From Phosphoribacter sp037045055 (GTDB taxonomy: Bacteria; Actinomycetota; Actinomycetes; Actinomycetales; Dermatophilaceae), in contig JBAOHJ010000003.1 of assembly GCA_037045055.1 (NCBI GenBank), positions 868,001-932,000 of the forward strand: a DNA stretch of 64,000 nt, in the 5' to 3' direction. The notes under the pieces were generated by a model. It ran no database searches, had not been told where the DNA came from, and was given only the letters and a program-made list of their open reading frames with translations. Positions within the stretch are counted from its first letter, which is position 1. The number at the start of each line of letters is the position of its first letter. A program made the translations under genes and the position numbers. This document shows, one piece after another, positions 42,068 to 50,758 of this stretch.

Positions 42068-43456
42068 ATGGCATCGAAGGCGTCGGTCCGCAGTGTCGGG
42101 CGGGGGGCGGCCTACCACTGCGGCGAGTGCGGGTGGACGGCGCCGAAGTGGGTGGGTCGCTGCGCGCAGTGCCACACCTGGGGGTCGGTGGCGCAGGTCG
42201 GCCCCACGCGCAGCCACCTCGGCCCGGCGGCGTTGGCTGCCCTGCCGGCTGCGATCGGCGAGGTCGACGCGCACCGGTGCGCGCCCCGGCCCACCGGGGT
42301 CGGCGAGCTGGACCGGGTGCTCGGTGGGGGGTTGGTGGCGGGCGCGGCGGTGCTGCTGGCCGGGGAGCCCGGCATCGGCAAGTCGACCCTGCTGCTGGAC
42401 GTGGCGGCCCGGGCCGCCCGCGCCGGCCGGGTCGTGCTCTACGTGAGCGCAGAGGAGTCGGCCGGGCAGATCCGCTTGCGGGCCGAGCGGATCGATGCCA
42501 TGGCCACCTCGCTCTACCTGACCGCCGAGACCGACCTGGGCACCGTGCTGCACCACCTGGAGCGCTTGGCGCCGGACCTGCTCGTCGTCGACTCGGTGCA
42601 GACGATCGCCAGCGGCGAGGTGGAGGGGGCCGCCGGCAACGTCGCCCAGGTGCGCGAGGTCGCCGCCGCCCTGGTGCAGGCCGCCAAGCGCCGCGACCTG
42701 CCCGTGCTGCTCGTCGGGCACGTCACCAAGGACGGTGCGGTGGCCGGTCCGCGGACGCTGGAGCACCTCGTCGACGTCGTGCTGGCCTTCGAGGGCGAGC
42801 GGCACGGCCGGCTGCGGCTGCTGCGGGCCACCAAGAACCGCTACGGCCCGACCGACGAGGTGGGCTGCTTCGACCTGTCCGACGCCGGCATCGTCGGGCT
42901 GGCCGACGCCAGCGGGCTGTTCCTGTCCACGCGGGAGGCGGCGGTGCCCGGCACCTGCGTCACGGTCGCCCTGGAGGGTCGCCGGCCGCTGGTCGTCGAG
43001 GTCCAGGCCCTGGTCGCCCCGAGCCACGTGCCCACCCCGCGGCGGGCCACCCACGGCCTGGACGCCTCCCGCGTCGCCATGGTCACCGCGGTCCTGCACC
43101 GGCGGGCCCGGGTGCCGATCGCGTCCAGCGACGTCTACACCGCCACCGTCGGAGGGGCCCGGCTCACCGAGCCGGCCGCCGACCTGGCCATCGCCGTGGC
43201 GGTGGCCTCCTCGGTGCTCGACCTGCCCGTGCCGCCGCAGGCGGTCGCCTTCGCCGAGGTGGGGCTGGCCGGCGAGCTGCGCCCGGTGACCGGGATGCCG
43301 CGACGGCTCGCCGAGGCGGCGCGGCTGGGGTTCCGCCGGGCCTGGGTGCCCCCCGGTGTCCTGGCCGGCGCCGTGGTGCCCGCGGGGCTGCAGGTCACCG
43401 AGGTCGCCGACGTCGCCGCCGCGGTGACCGGGGTGCTCGGCGCCGCGCCGGGCTGA
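42068..43456 (+). CDS. radA: DNA repair protein RadA
   Basis: A 462-residue DnaB-like branch-migration ATPase acting in recombination. The N-terminal zinc finger (CGEC and CAQC, residues 18-36), Walker A GEPGIGKST near 100, the RadA signature KNRYGPTDEVG near 256 and a C-terminal Lon-protease-like domain (without a protease serine-lysine role) are in order. radA-disA-mutY is a conserved actinobacterial arrangement. Confidence 0.95.
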   Translation: MASKASVRSVGRGAAYHCGECGWTAPKWVGRCAQCHTWGSVAQVGPTRSHLGPAALAALPAAIGEVDAHRCAPRPTGVGELDRVLGGGLVAGAAVLLAGEPGIGKSTLLLDVAARAARAGRVVLYVSAEESAGQIRLRAERIDAMATSLYLTAETDLGTVLHHLERLAPDLLVVDSVQTIASGEVEGAAGNVAQVREVAAALVQAAKRRDLPVLLVGHVTKDGAVAGPRTLEHLVDVVLAFEGERHGRLRLLRATKNRYGPTDEVGCFDLSDAGIVGLADASGLFLSTREAAVPGTCVTVALEGRRPLVVEVQALVAPSHVPTPRRATHGLDASRVAMVTAVLHRRARVPIASSDVYTATVGGARLTEPAADLAIAVAVASSVLDLPVPPQAVAFAEVGLAGELRPVTGMPRRLAEAARLGFRRAWVPPGVLAGAVVPAGLQVTEVADVAAAVTGVLGAAPG

Positions 43457-43539
43457 CGAGCCGCCGCGCTCGCCGGCCGCGACGCTCGCCCAGGCCCGGC
43501 CCCTGCGGCGGCATCCCGGCCGGTAACCTGGCCCCCGGT

Positions 43540-43545
43540 TAGACT
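43540..43545 (+). promoter_or_regulatory. -10 box of leaderless disA
   Basis: TAGACT ends 7 nt before GTG 43553, a clear example of the leaderless pattern. Confidence 0.55.
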
Positions 43546-43552
43546 CGCGGGC

Positions 43553-44629
43553 GTGGAACGGCCCGAGGACGACCCGCTCATCGCCACGCTGGCGGCGGTC
43601 GCCCCCGGCACCGAGCTTCGGGACGGGCTGGAGCGGATCCTGCGCGGGGGCACCGGCGCGCTCATCGTCCTGGGCAGCGACCGGTCGGTCGAGGCGATCT
43701 GCTCGGGGGGCTTCCGCATCGACAGCGAGTTCTCGGCCACCCGGCTGCGCGAGCTGTCGAAGATGGACGGCGCGATCGTCGTGGACCACGACGTCACCCA
43801 CATCCTGCGGGCCAACACCCAGCTGGTGCCCGATGCCTCGATCGAGACCTCCGAGTCCGGCACCCGGCACCGCACCGCCGAGCGGGTGGCCATCCAGACC
43901 GGCAACCCGGTGATCTCGGTGAGCAAGTCGATGCAGTCCATCGCGCTGTACGTCGGAGGGCGTCGCCACGTCCTGGAGGGCTCGGCCCAGATCCTCTCGC
44001 GGGCCAACCAGGCCCTGCAGACCCTGGAGCGTTACAAGTCCCGCCTGGACGAGGTCACCAGCACCCTGTCCGCGCTGGAGATCGAGGACCTCGTGACGGT
44101 CCGGGACATCGCCTCGGTGCTGCAGCGGATGGAGATGGTCCGGCGGATCAGCGACGAGATCACCGAGTATGCCGTCGAGCTCGGCACCGACGGGCGGCTG
44201 CTGTCGCTGCAGCTCGAGGAGCTCACCGGCGGGCTGGGCAACGACCGCGAGCTGGTGATCCGCGACTACCTGCACGCCGCCCGGGGTGGGAAGACCCCGC
44301 AGGAGGCCATGGCCGACCTCGTCGGGGTGTCGGCCACCGACCTGCTGGACCTGCACGCCGGTGCCCGCGCGCTCGGGTTCACCACCCTCGCCGACGGTCT
44401 GGACACGCCGATCAGCCCGCGGGGCTACCGCATGCTCGCCAAGATCCCGCGACTGCCGGCCAGCGTCGGGGTGCGGCTCGTCGAGCATTTCGACTCCCTG
44501 CAACGGCTGCTCGCGGCCAACCTCGAGGACCTCATGGACGTCGACGGGGTCGGCGAGAGCCGGGCCCGCGCGGTGCGCGAGGGGCTGTCCCGCCTGGCCG
44601 AGTCGAGCATCCTCGAGCGTTACGTCTGA
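43553..44629 (+). CDS. disA: Diadenylate cyclase, DNA integrity scanning protein
   Basis: A 358-residue protein making cyclic di-AMP from two ATP. The catalytic motifs MDGAIVV (near residue 72) and SGTRHRTAERV (near 102) are intact. A helical linker follows, and the C-terminal helix-hairpin-helix region (VDGVGESRARAVREGL) binds branched DNA. Start GTG with a -10 box 7 nt upstream. Confidence 0.96.
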   Translation: MERPEDDPLIATLAAVAPGTELRDGLERILRGGTGALIVLGSDRSVEAICSGGFRIDSEFSATRLRELSKMDGAIVVDHDVTHILRANTQLVPDASIETSESGTRHRTAERVAIQTGNPVISVSKSMQSIALYVGGRRHVLEGSAQILSRANQALQTLERYKSRLDEVTSTLSALEIEDLVTVRDIASVLQRMEMVRRISDEITEYAVELGTDGRLLSLQLEELTGGLGNDRELVIRDYLHAARGGKTPQEAMADLVGVSATDLLDLHAGARALGFTTLADGLDTPISPRGYRMLAKIPRLPASVGVRLVEHFDSLQRLLAANLEDLMDVDGVGESRARAVREGLSRLAESSILERYV

Positions 44630-44632
44630 CGG

Positions 44633-45519
44633 GTGGGCGACCCCGCGGCATACCCGCTGCTGCACCGACGCATCCTCGACTGGTATGCCGCGCACGCGCG
44701 CCCGCTGCCCTGGCGGGCGGCACAGGCCACCCCCTGGGAGGTGTTCGTCAGCGAGGTCATGGCCCAGCAGACGCCCATCGCCCGGGTCGAGCCGGTGTGG
44801 CGGGCGTGGCTGACCCGCTGGCCCACCCCCGCGGCCCTGGCCGCCGACTCCCCGGGGGAGGCGGTGCGGGCCTGGGGCCGGCTCGGGTACCCGCGTCGGG
44901 CGCTGCGCCTGCACGAGGCCGCTCGCGCCATGGTGGCGCACCACGGCGGGCAGGTGCCGACCTGCGTGGCCGACCTGCGGCGGCTGCCCGGCGTGGGCGA
45001 CTACACCGCGGCGGCGGTGGCCTGCTTCGCGTTCGGCATCCCCGAGCCGGTCCTGGACACCAACGTGCGCCGCGTCCTGGCGCGGGCGGTCTGCGGCGCG
45101 GCGCAGGCACCGTCGAGCCCCACCCGGGCCGAGGTCGAGCTGGCCCGGGCCGCCCTGCCGGCCGACCCCGCCGAGGCGAACACCTGGAACGTCGCCGTGA
45201 TGGAGCTCGGCGCCCTGGTCTGCTCGGCGCGCGCCCCCCGCTGCTCGGGCTGCCCGGTCGCCGACCTGTGCGCCTGGCACCGCGGCGGTCGGCCCACACC
45301 CGAGGGCCCGCCACGGCGGGGTCAGGCGTGGGCCGGCACGGACCCCCAGGCGCGCGGCGCGCTGCTGGCGGTACTGCGCGACGCCGACGGCGCGGTCCCG
45401 TCCGCTGCCCTGCGCCGGGCCTGGCCGAGCGCGGCACAGCGGGCGCGCTGCCTCGACGGGCTGGTCGCCGACGGCCTCGCCGAGCCGCTCGGTCGGGTCG
45501 GTTCCGGCTGCCGAGGTGA
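44633..45519 (+). CDS. mutY: A/G-specific adenine glycosylase, frameshifted near its 3' end
   Basis: A HhH-GPD glycosylase that removes adenine opposite 8-oxoguanine. SEVMAQQTPIARV with the catalytic Glu, LPGVGDYTAAAV with the HhH and Asp, and the four-Cys [4Fe-4S] loop (C-x6-C-x2-C-x5-C ending PVADLC) are present. The opening frame (GTG 44633, 3 bp after disA) reads normally to EPLG near 45493. It then runs on without a stop for over 1 kb, antisense to the next genes. In the shifted frame the sequence reads SGRFRLPR and stops at 45519, the expected MutY ending. One base appears to be missing near 45492-45500, so coordinates join the two frames. Confidence 0.85.
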
Positions 45520-45559
45520 GACTCGGGCCGCGCGGCATACCGGTGCGGTGTCCCGCGGG

Positions 45560-46060
45560 TCAGAGCGTGAGCAGCATCCGGGTGTTGCCCAACGTGTTGG
45601 GCTTGACCCGCTCCAGGTCGAGGAACTCGGCGACGCCCTCGTCGTAGGAGCGCACCAGCTCGGCGTAAACCGGCGCCGGGACCGCTTGACCCTCGATCGG
45701 GACGAAGCCGTGGCGGGCGAAGAACCGGGTCTCGAAGGTGAGCACGAAGATCCGGGCCACGCCCAGCCCCCGCGCGTCGGCGACCAGGGCGTGCAGCAGG
45801 GCCCGGCCGACGCCGGTGCCGAGGTGCTCGGGCGCGACCGCGAGGGTGCGCACCTCGGCCAGGTCGTCCCAGAGCACGTGCAGGGCCCCGCACCCGACCA
45901 CCTGGCCGTCGACCTCGGCGACCCGGAACTGCTGCAACGACTCGTAGTAGGCCACCGCGTCCTTGGCGACCAGGCGACGGGTGGCCACCAGCGGTGCGAC
46001 GATGGCTCGGATGTCGCGCACGTCGTCGGTGCGCGCCGGTCTCGTGCTGGGCTCTCCCAC
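45560..46060 (-). CDS. argA: GNAT N-acetyltransferase, amino-acid N-acetyltransferase (ArgA-like)
   Basis: A 166-residue GNAT-fold enzyme. VRTLAVAPEHLGTGVGRALL (near residue 70) is the acetyl-CoA loop, and FFARHGFVPIEG and VKPNTLGNTRMLLTL are typical of short actinobacterial N-acetylglutamate synthases that start arginine synthesis. No arginine genes are nearby, so the substrate is family inference. Start GTG 46060. It lies antisense to the run-on frame of mutY. Confidence 0.75.
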   Translation of the reverse strand: MGEPSTRPARTDDVRDIRAIVAPLVATRRLVAKDAVAYYESLQQFRVAEVDGQVVGCGALHVLWDDLAEVRTLAVAPEHLGTGVGRALLHALVADARGLGVARIFVLTFETRFFARHGFVPIEGQAVPAPVYAELVRSYDEGVAEFLDLERVKPNTLGNTRMLLTL

Positions 46061-46078
46061 GACGGTATGCCGCGCCGC

Positions 46079-46507
46079 TCAGGCGTCGTCGGCGCGGCCG
46101 CCGACCAGCACGCCGCCGCCGCGCTTGGCCACCAACCGATACCCGGGGGTGACCGGCGGCAACCCGCCGTCGATCTCCCACGCCTCGTCGGCGGGGTCGG
46201 GCGGGGCGAGCAGGCCCAGCCCGCCCTCGAAATCGATGCGCAGGGTGCCGTCGTGCTCGGCGACCGCCGACCGGACCACCGCTCGGTGGAAGGCCAGCAC
46301 CGGCGCGACCGTCTGGATGTCGGCGGGGTCGACCTGGTGCGCCTGCTGGCCGACCTGGGCCGTGAAGGCGGTCCCGATGCGCACGCTGTGGCAGCCGTCG
46401 ACGACGAACGTCACCGCGAAGTCGACGCAGATCTGGTCGACCTCGCGCCCGTCCCAGGGCAGCACCCAACGACCGGCGTCGTCGCGGGTCACCTCGTCGC
46501 AGGCCAC
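46079..46507 (-). CDS. DUF6188 family protein
   Basis: A 142-residue soluble protein with the hallmark small beta-rich DUF6188 pattern (WVLPWDGREVDQICVDFAV near the start, AWEIDGGLPPVTPGYRL near residue 110). The function is unknown. GTG 46507 is chosen because a -10 box ends 7 nt upstream. It lies 25 bp downstream of clpC on the same strand, within the 3' flank of that gene. Confidence 0.7.
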   Translation of the reverse strand: MACDEVTRDDAGRWVLPWDGREVDQICVDFAVTFVVDGCHSVRIGTAFTAQVGQQAHQVDPADIQTVAPVLAFHRAVVRSAVAEHDGTLRIDFEGGLGLLAPPDPADEAWEIDGGLPPVTPGYRLVAKRGGGVLVGGRADDA

Positions 46508-46514
46508 GGGCCCG

Positions 46515-46520
46515 ATCCTA
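46515..46520 (-). promoter_or_regulatory. -10 box of leaderless DUF6188 gene
   Basis: TAGGAT on the minus strand ends 7 nt before GTG 46507. Confidence 0.5.
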
Positions 46521-46532
46521 GGCGAGCGGCTC

Positions 46533-49100
46533 TCACCCGGCCGCGCTGGCGGCATCCTGCGGGCCACCCGAGCCCGCCGGGCCCACCGCGTCCACGGGTG
46601 GCACGTCCGGGATCTCCGGGAGGGTGTCGCGCTTGAGCGAGCCGGTGAAGGTGAACGTGGCGTCCTTCTGCTCGCCGGTGGCGTCGACCAGGACGAACTC
46701 GCCCGAGGTCAGCTCGCCGTAGAGGATCTTCTCCGAGAGCATGTCCTCGATCTCGCGCTGGATGGTCCGCCGCAGCGGCCGGGCGCCCAGCACCGGGTCG
46801 TAGCCCTTCTTGGCCAACAGGCTCCTGGCGGCCACGGTGAGCTCCAGACCCATGTCCTTGTCCTTGAGCCGCTTGTCCAGCTTGGCGATCTCCAGGTCGA
46901 CGATGGCGACGATCTCGTCCTGGGTCAGCTGCGGGAACACGATGACGTCGTCGACGCGGTTGAGGAACTCGGGCCGGAAGTGGTTCTTCAGCTCGTCGGT
47001 GACCTTGTTCTTCATCCGCTCGTACTCGCTGCGGCTGTCCGGGCCGGCCGAGAACCCGAGCGAGCCCTTGGTGATGTCGCGGGTGCCGAGGTTGGTCGTC
47101 ATGATGATGACGGTGTTCTTGAAGTCGACCATCCGGCCCTGGCTGTCGGTGAGCCGGCCGTCCTCGAGCACCTGCAGCAAGGAGTTGAAGATGTCCGGGT
47201 GGGCCTTCTCCACCTCGTCGAACAGCACGACGGAGAACGGCTTGCGCCGGACCTTCTCGGTGAGCTGGCCGCCCTCCTCGTAGCCGACGTAGCCCGGCGG
47301 TGAGCCGAACAGCCGCGACACGGTGTGCTTCTCGGAGTACTCCGACATGTCCAGCTGGATCAGCGAGTCCTCGTCGCCGAAGAGGAACTCGGCCAGCGTC
47401 TTGGCCAGCTCGGTCTTGCCCACCCCGGTGGGGCCGGCGAAGATGAACGACCCACCCGGGCGGCGCGGGTCCTTCAGCCCGGCCCGGGTGCGCCGGATCG
47501 CCTGGGAGAGCGCCTTGATCGCGTCGTCCATGCCGACGATCCGCTTGTGCAGCTCGCCCTCCATGTTCAGCAGCCGCGAGGACTCCTCCTCGGTGAGCTT
47601 GAAGACCGGGATGCCGGTCGAGGCTGCCAGCACCTCGGCGATGAGCTCCTCGTCGACCTCGGCGACGACGTCCATGTCACCGGACTTCCACTGCGCCTCC
47701 CGCTCGTTCCTGGCCAGGATGAGCTGCTTCTCGTCGTCGCGCAGCCGGGCGGCCTTCTCGAAGTCCTGCCCGTCGATGGCCGCCTCCTTCTGGCGGCGCA
47801 CGTCGGCGATCTTCTCGTCGAACTGGCGCAGGTCCGGCGGGGCGGTCATCCGGCGGATCCGCAGCCGCGCCCCGGCCTCGTCGATGAGGTCGATCGCCTT
47901 GTCCGGCAAGAACCGGTCGTTGACGTACCGGTCGGCCATCGACGCGGCGGCCACGAGGGCCCCGTCGGTGATCGACACCCGGTGGTGGGCCTCGTAGCGG
48001 TCGCGCAGACCCTTGAGGATCTCGATGGTGTGCGACAGGGTCGGCTCGGCCACCTGGATGGGCTGGAAACGCCGCTCCAGCGCTGAGTCCTTCTCGATGT
48101 GCTTGCGGTACTCGTCCAGCGTGGTGGCCCCGATGGTCTGCAGCTCGCCGCGGGCCAGCATGGGCTTGAGGATCGACGCCGCGTCGATGGCGCCCTCGGC
48201 GGCGCCGGCCCCGACGAGGGTGTGGATCTCGTCGATGAAGATGATGATGTCGCCGCGGGTGCGGATCTCCTTGAGGACCTTCTTGAGCCGCTCCTCGAAG
48301 TCGCCGCGGTAGCGCGACCCGGCGACCAGCGCACCGAGGTCGAGGGTGTAGAGCTGCTTGTCCTTGAGGGTCTCGGGCACCGTGCCGCGGACGATGTCCT
48401 GGGCCAGACCCTCCACGACGGCGGTCTTGCCGACGCCGGGCTCGCCGATGAGCACCGGGTTGTTCTTGGTGCGCCGGGACAGCACCTGCATGACCCGCTC
48501 GATCTCCTTCTCGCGCCCGATGACCGGGTCGAGCTTGCCCTCCCGGGCGGCCTGGGTGAGGTTGCGACCGAACTGGTCGAGCACCAGCGAGCCGGCCGGG
48601 GTGCCCTCGGCCGGGCCCTGGGCCTGGCCGACCCCGGCCCCGGCCTTCTCGCCCTGGCCGGACTGGTACCCGGCGAGCAGTTGGATGACCTGCTGGCGCA
48701 CCTTGTTGAGGTCAGCGCCGAGCTTGACCAGCACCTGGGCGGCGACGCCCTCGCCCTCGCGGATCAGCCCGAGCAGGATGTGCTCGGTGCCGATGTAGGT
48801 GTGGCCCAGCTGCAGGCCCTCGCGCAGGGAGTACTCCAGGACCTTCTTGGCCCGGGGGGTGAAGGGGATGTGGCCGGTCGGGGCCTGCTGGCCGGTGCCG
48901 ATGATCTCCTGGACCTGCTCGCGCACCGCGACCAGGGAGATGTCGAGGTTCTCCAGCGCCTTGGCGGCCAGCCCCTCGCCCTCGTGGATGAGCCCGAGCA
49001 GGATGTGCTCGGTGCCGATGTAGTTGTGGTTGAGCATGCGCGCCTCTTCTTGGGCGAGCACGACCACCCGCCGAGCGCGGTCGGTGAACCGTTCGAACAT
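46533..49100 (-). CDS. clpC: ATP-dependent Clp protease ATPase subunit ClpC
   Basis: An 855-residue Hsp100 unfoldase that feeds ClpP. Two Clp N-domains (residues 1-150, from MFERFTDRARRVV), first Walker A GEPGVGKTAVV near 210, a UVR coiled-coil motif around 420-455, and second Walker A GPTGVGKTELA near 550 are in order. The C-terminal 30 residues are Gly/Ala/Pro-rich. GGTGAGG directly precedes the ATG. It is essential in mycobacteria and its neighbourhood with lsr2-lysS is conserved. Confidence 0.97.
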   Translation of the reverse strand: MFERFTDRARRVVVLAQEEARMLNHNYIGTEHILLGLIHEGEGLAAKALENLDISLVAVREQVQEIIGTGQQAPTGHIPFTPRAKKVLEYSLREGLQLGHTYIGTEHILLGLIREGEGVAAQVLVKLGADLNKVRQQVIQLLAGYQSGQGEKAGAGVGQAQGPAEGTPAGSLVLDQFGRNLTQAAREGKLDPVIGREKEIERVMQVLSRRTKNNPVLIGEPGVGKTAVVEGLAQDIVRGTVPETLKDKQLYTLDLGALVAGSRYRGDFEERLKKVLKEIRTRGDIIIFIDEIHTLVGAGAAEGAIDAASILKPMLARGELQTIGATTLDEYRKHIEKDSALERRFQPIQVAEPTLSHTIEILKGLRDRYEAHHRVSITDGALVAAASMADRYVNDRFLPDKAIDLIDEAGARLRIRRMTAPPDLRQFDEKIADVRRQKEAAIDGQDFEKAARLRDDEKQLILARNEREAQWKSGDMDVVAEVDEELIAEVLAASTGIPVFKLTEEESSRLLNMEGELHKRIVGMDDAIKALSQAIRRTRAGLKDPRRPGGSFIFAGPTGVGKTELAKTLAEFLFGDEDSLIQLDMSEYSEKHTVSRLFGSPPGYVGYEEGGQLTEKVRRKPFSVVLFDEVEKAHPDIFNSLLQVLEDGRLTDSQGRMVDFKNTVIIMTTNLGTRDITKGSLGFSAGPDSRSEYERMKNKVTDELKNHFRPEFLNRVDDVIVFPQLTQDEIVAIVDLEIAKLDKRLKDKDMGLELTVAARSLLAKKGYDPVLGARPLRRTIQREIEDMLSEKILYGELTSGEFVLVDATGEQKDATFTFTGSLKRDTLPEIPDVPPVDAVGPAGSGGPQDAASAAG

Positions 49101-49132
49101 CCTCACCACTCCTACCGTTGCCGTGAACGTCC

Positions 49133-49138
49133 AGGGTA
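49133..49138 (-). promoter_or_regulatory. Candidate -10 box for clpC
   Basis: TACCCT on the minus strand, about 32 nt upstream of the clpC ATG, would give a leader carrying the ribosome binding site. No strong -35 was seen. Confidence 0.35.
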
Positions 49139-49284
49139 ACGGCCACCGGGTCGGGGTCCCCAGTGACGTGCTCGTCGTCCCGCGGCAGTACGCCCGTCGG
49201 ATGCGGGCGCTGTCCAGGCAAACGCGGCGGTATGCCGTGGTGTTCCCCAAGGCAGGCGGGCGCGGCATACCGGCGTCGTGGGTT

Positions 49285-49295
49285 CGCCGAGGGCG
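49285..49295. promoter_or_regulatory. ClgR-box-like site
   Basis: CGCCGAGGGCG fits the CGCYNANRGCG core I recall for the corynebacterial Clp regulator ClgR. It lies 185 bp upstream of clpC and 87 bp upstream of the stress protein gene. The flanking bases match the consensus poorly. Confidence 0.3.
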
Positions 49296-49311
49296 GACCC
49301 GGCACCGCTGT

Positions 49312-49331
49312 GATTGGTATCCCAAGCAATC
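49312..49331. promoter_or_regulatory. Inverted repeat GATTG-N10-CAATC
   Basis: GATTG and CAATC form a perfect 5-bp inverted repeat with 10-nt spacing, one helical turn and a half between centres, in an AT-richer stretch upstream of the universal stress protein gene. Confidence 0.35.
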
Positions 49332-49350
49332 TGGGTCGAAAGTCCTAGCC

Positions 49351-49366
49351 TGTCAGCCCCCTGACA
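49351..49366. promoter_or_regulatory. Palindromic operator candidate TGTCAG-N4-CTGACA
   Basis: A perfect 6-bp inverted repeat around CCCC lies immediately upstream of the -10-like GAGAAT (49370-49375). It would overlap the -35 position of the promoter for the stress protein gene, which begins 6 nt after that box. Confidence 0.5.
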
Positions 49367-49381
49367 ACCGAGAATAGGGCC

Positions 49382-50284
49382 ATGGCAGACATCCAGAGCA
49401 CATCCGCCCGCTCGGGCGCTCCCGTCCTCGTCGGGGTCGACGGTGCCGACCCGGCGCATGCCGCCGTGTTGTGGGCGGCCAGCGAGGCCGCGGCCCGCGG
49501 CGTCGCCCTGCACATCCTGCACGTGGAGGAGCTGCGCAGTGGGCAGCTGCCGCTCGGCGCCGCCGTCGGGGAGGTCGGCGAGATCGTCGAGGAGCACTCC
49601 GCGGCGGTGTTGGCGAAGGCCGTCGACGCGGTCCGCGTCGCCCACCCGGACCTGCCGGTCGAGCAGATCGGTGTCGAGGGGCAACCCGCCCGACGGCTGG
49701 TCAAGGCGAGCAAGGGGGCCGCGCTGGTCGTCGTCGGCAGCCACGGCCGGCGCAAGGGCCCCAACGCCGCGCTCGGGAGCACGGCGTTCACCACCGCCAT
49801 GCACGCCACGTCCCCCGTCGTCGTCGTGCACCCCGACCGCACGAGCACGCACCCCACCGGTGCCGCGAGGGTCGTCGTCGGGGTGGACGGGTCGAAGCGC
49901 TCGGCCCGAGCGCTCGACTTCGCCATCGCCTCGGCCGGGCCGGGCGGCACGGTGGACGCGGTCTACGCCTGGTGGTTCGACGTCGCCGAGAGCGAGGCGA
50001 TCGCCGGGGGTGACGAGCTCATCGAGCAGCGCATCCGCGACCGGTACGCCCAGAAGGTGACCCGCTTCGTCGCCGACGCCGCCGCCGCCCACCCCGAGGT
50101 GACCGTCAACCCGGTGGCCGTCGAGGGCTCCCCGGGCCAGGTGCTGCACGCCCGCGCCAAAGACGCCGACCTGCTCGTGGTCGGCACGCGGGGCAAGGGC
50201 GGGTTCGGCGGGCTGGTGCTCGGGTCGACGGCCCTGAAGGCGTTGGTCGGCTCACCGGTGCCGGTCGCGGTGACCCACCGCTGA
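49382..50284 (+). CDS. Tandem universal stress protein
   Basis: A 300-residue protein of two Usp domains (about residues 14-150 and 160-298). Both have the ATP-binding G-x2-G-x9-G-S/T motif: GSHGRRKGPNAALGST near 119 and GTRGKGGFGGLVLGST near 268. In actinobacteria such proteins are induced by hypoxia or NO and bind ATP. The two inverted repeats upstream suggest specific control. AGGG just before the ATG could serve as a weak ribosome binding site. Confidence 0.93.
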   Translation: MADIQSTSARSGAPVLVGVDGADPAHAAVLWAASEAAARGVALHILHVEELRSGQLPLGAAVGEVGEIVEEHSAAVLAKAVDAVRVAHPDLPVEQIGVEGQPARRLVKASKGAALVVVGSHGRRKGPNAALGSTAFTTAMHATSPVVVVHPDRTSTHPTGAARVVVGVDGSKRSARALDFAIASAGPGGTVDAVYAWWFDVAESEAIAGGDELIEQRIRDRYAQKVTRFVADAAAAHPEVTVNPVAVEGSPGQVLHARAKDADLLVVGTRGKGGFGGLVLGSTALKALVGSPVPVAVTHR

Positions 50285-50347
50285 CCGTCACACCTCGCCC
50301 CGAGCCGGGTCGGCGTCCACGGCCATCCCGAGTCAGGGCGCGCCGAG

Positions 50348-50653
50348 TCAGGGGTGATCCTGCGGCGCCGTCGGCCACGTCGCGGACGGCGCCGGACCCA
50401 CCGGCGGTCCGGACCGACGGAACACCGGCAGGGCGTTGAGCCCGCCGCTGTTGTCCGAGCTGGTCGACCAGTGCTCCAGGACCCATCCGGCCGCCTCGAT
50501 CGCCTCCAGGCTCTCCCCCCAGGTCGGCAGCTCCCCGTGGCCGGGCTGGCCCCACGCCCCGAGCTTGAGGCGCACGACGAAGAACCGCTGCCCACTGCGG
50601 TGCGCCCGGGCTGCCTGCCCGGTCACCGCGTCCAGGTCGCTCTCCCTGCTCAT
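50348..50653 (-). CDS. Conserved-looking small protein, function unknown
   Basis: A 101-residue soluble protein. The middle (residues 20-80) contains GQRFFVVRLKLGAWG, SLEAIEAAGWVLEHWST and LNALPVFRR, which look like a small alpha/beta fold. The last 20 residues are Pro/Ala-rich. No family was named with certainty. A leaderless -10 box 7 nt upstream supports the ATG at 50653. Confidence 0.7.
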   Translation of the reverse strand: MSRESDLDAVTGQAARAHRSGQRFFVVRLKLGAWGQPGHGELPTWGESLEAIEAAGWVLEHWSTSSDNSGGLNALPVFRRSGPPVGPAPSATWPTAPQDHP

Positions 50654-50660
50654 GCCGTCG

Positions 50661-50666
50661 AGGGTA
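50661..50666 (-). promoter_or_regulatory. -10 box of leaderless gene, built from the octamer
   Basis: TACCCT on the minus strand ends 7 nt before ATG 50653 and is part of a CGGCATAC word (read CGGCATACCCT). Confidence 0.45.
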
Positions 50667-50758
50667 TGCCGCCTCGGGCCGCCTCGCGCCGTCGGGTCGC
50701 GCCGGCCCGGCGGGGCGCCCGGCGCACTGGGGCCACGACGGCATACCGCGATCGGCGG

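Noticed and set aside
45520..46636. Extension of mutY by over 350 codons
   Set aside because: The extra part is antisense to the GNAT and DUF6188 genes and has shadow-type composition; a frameshift restoring the usual MutY ending is the simpler explanation.
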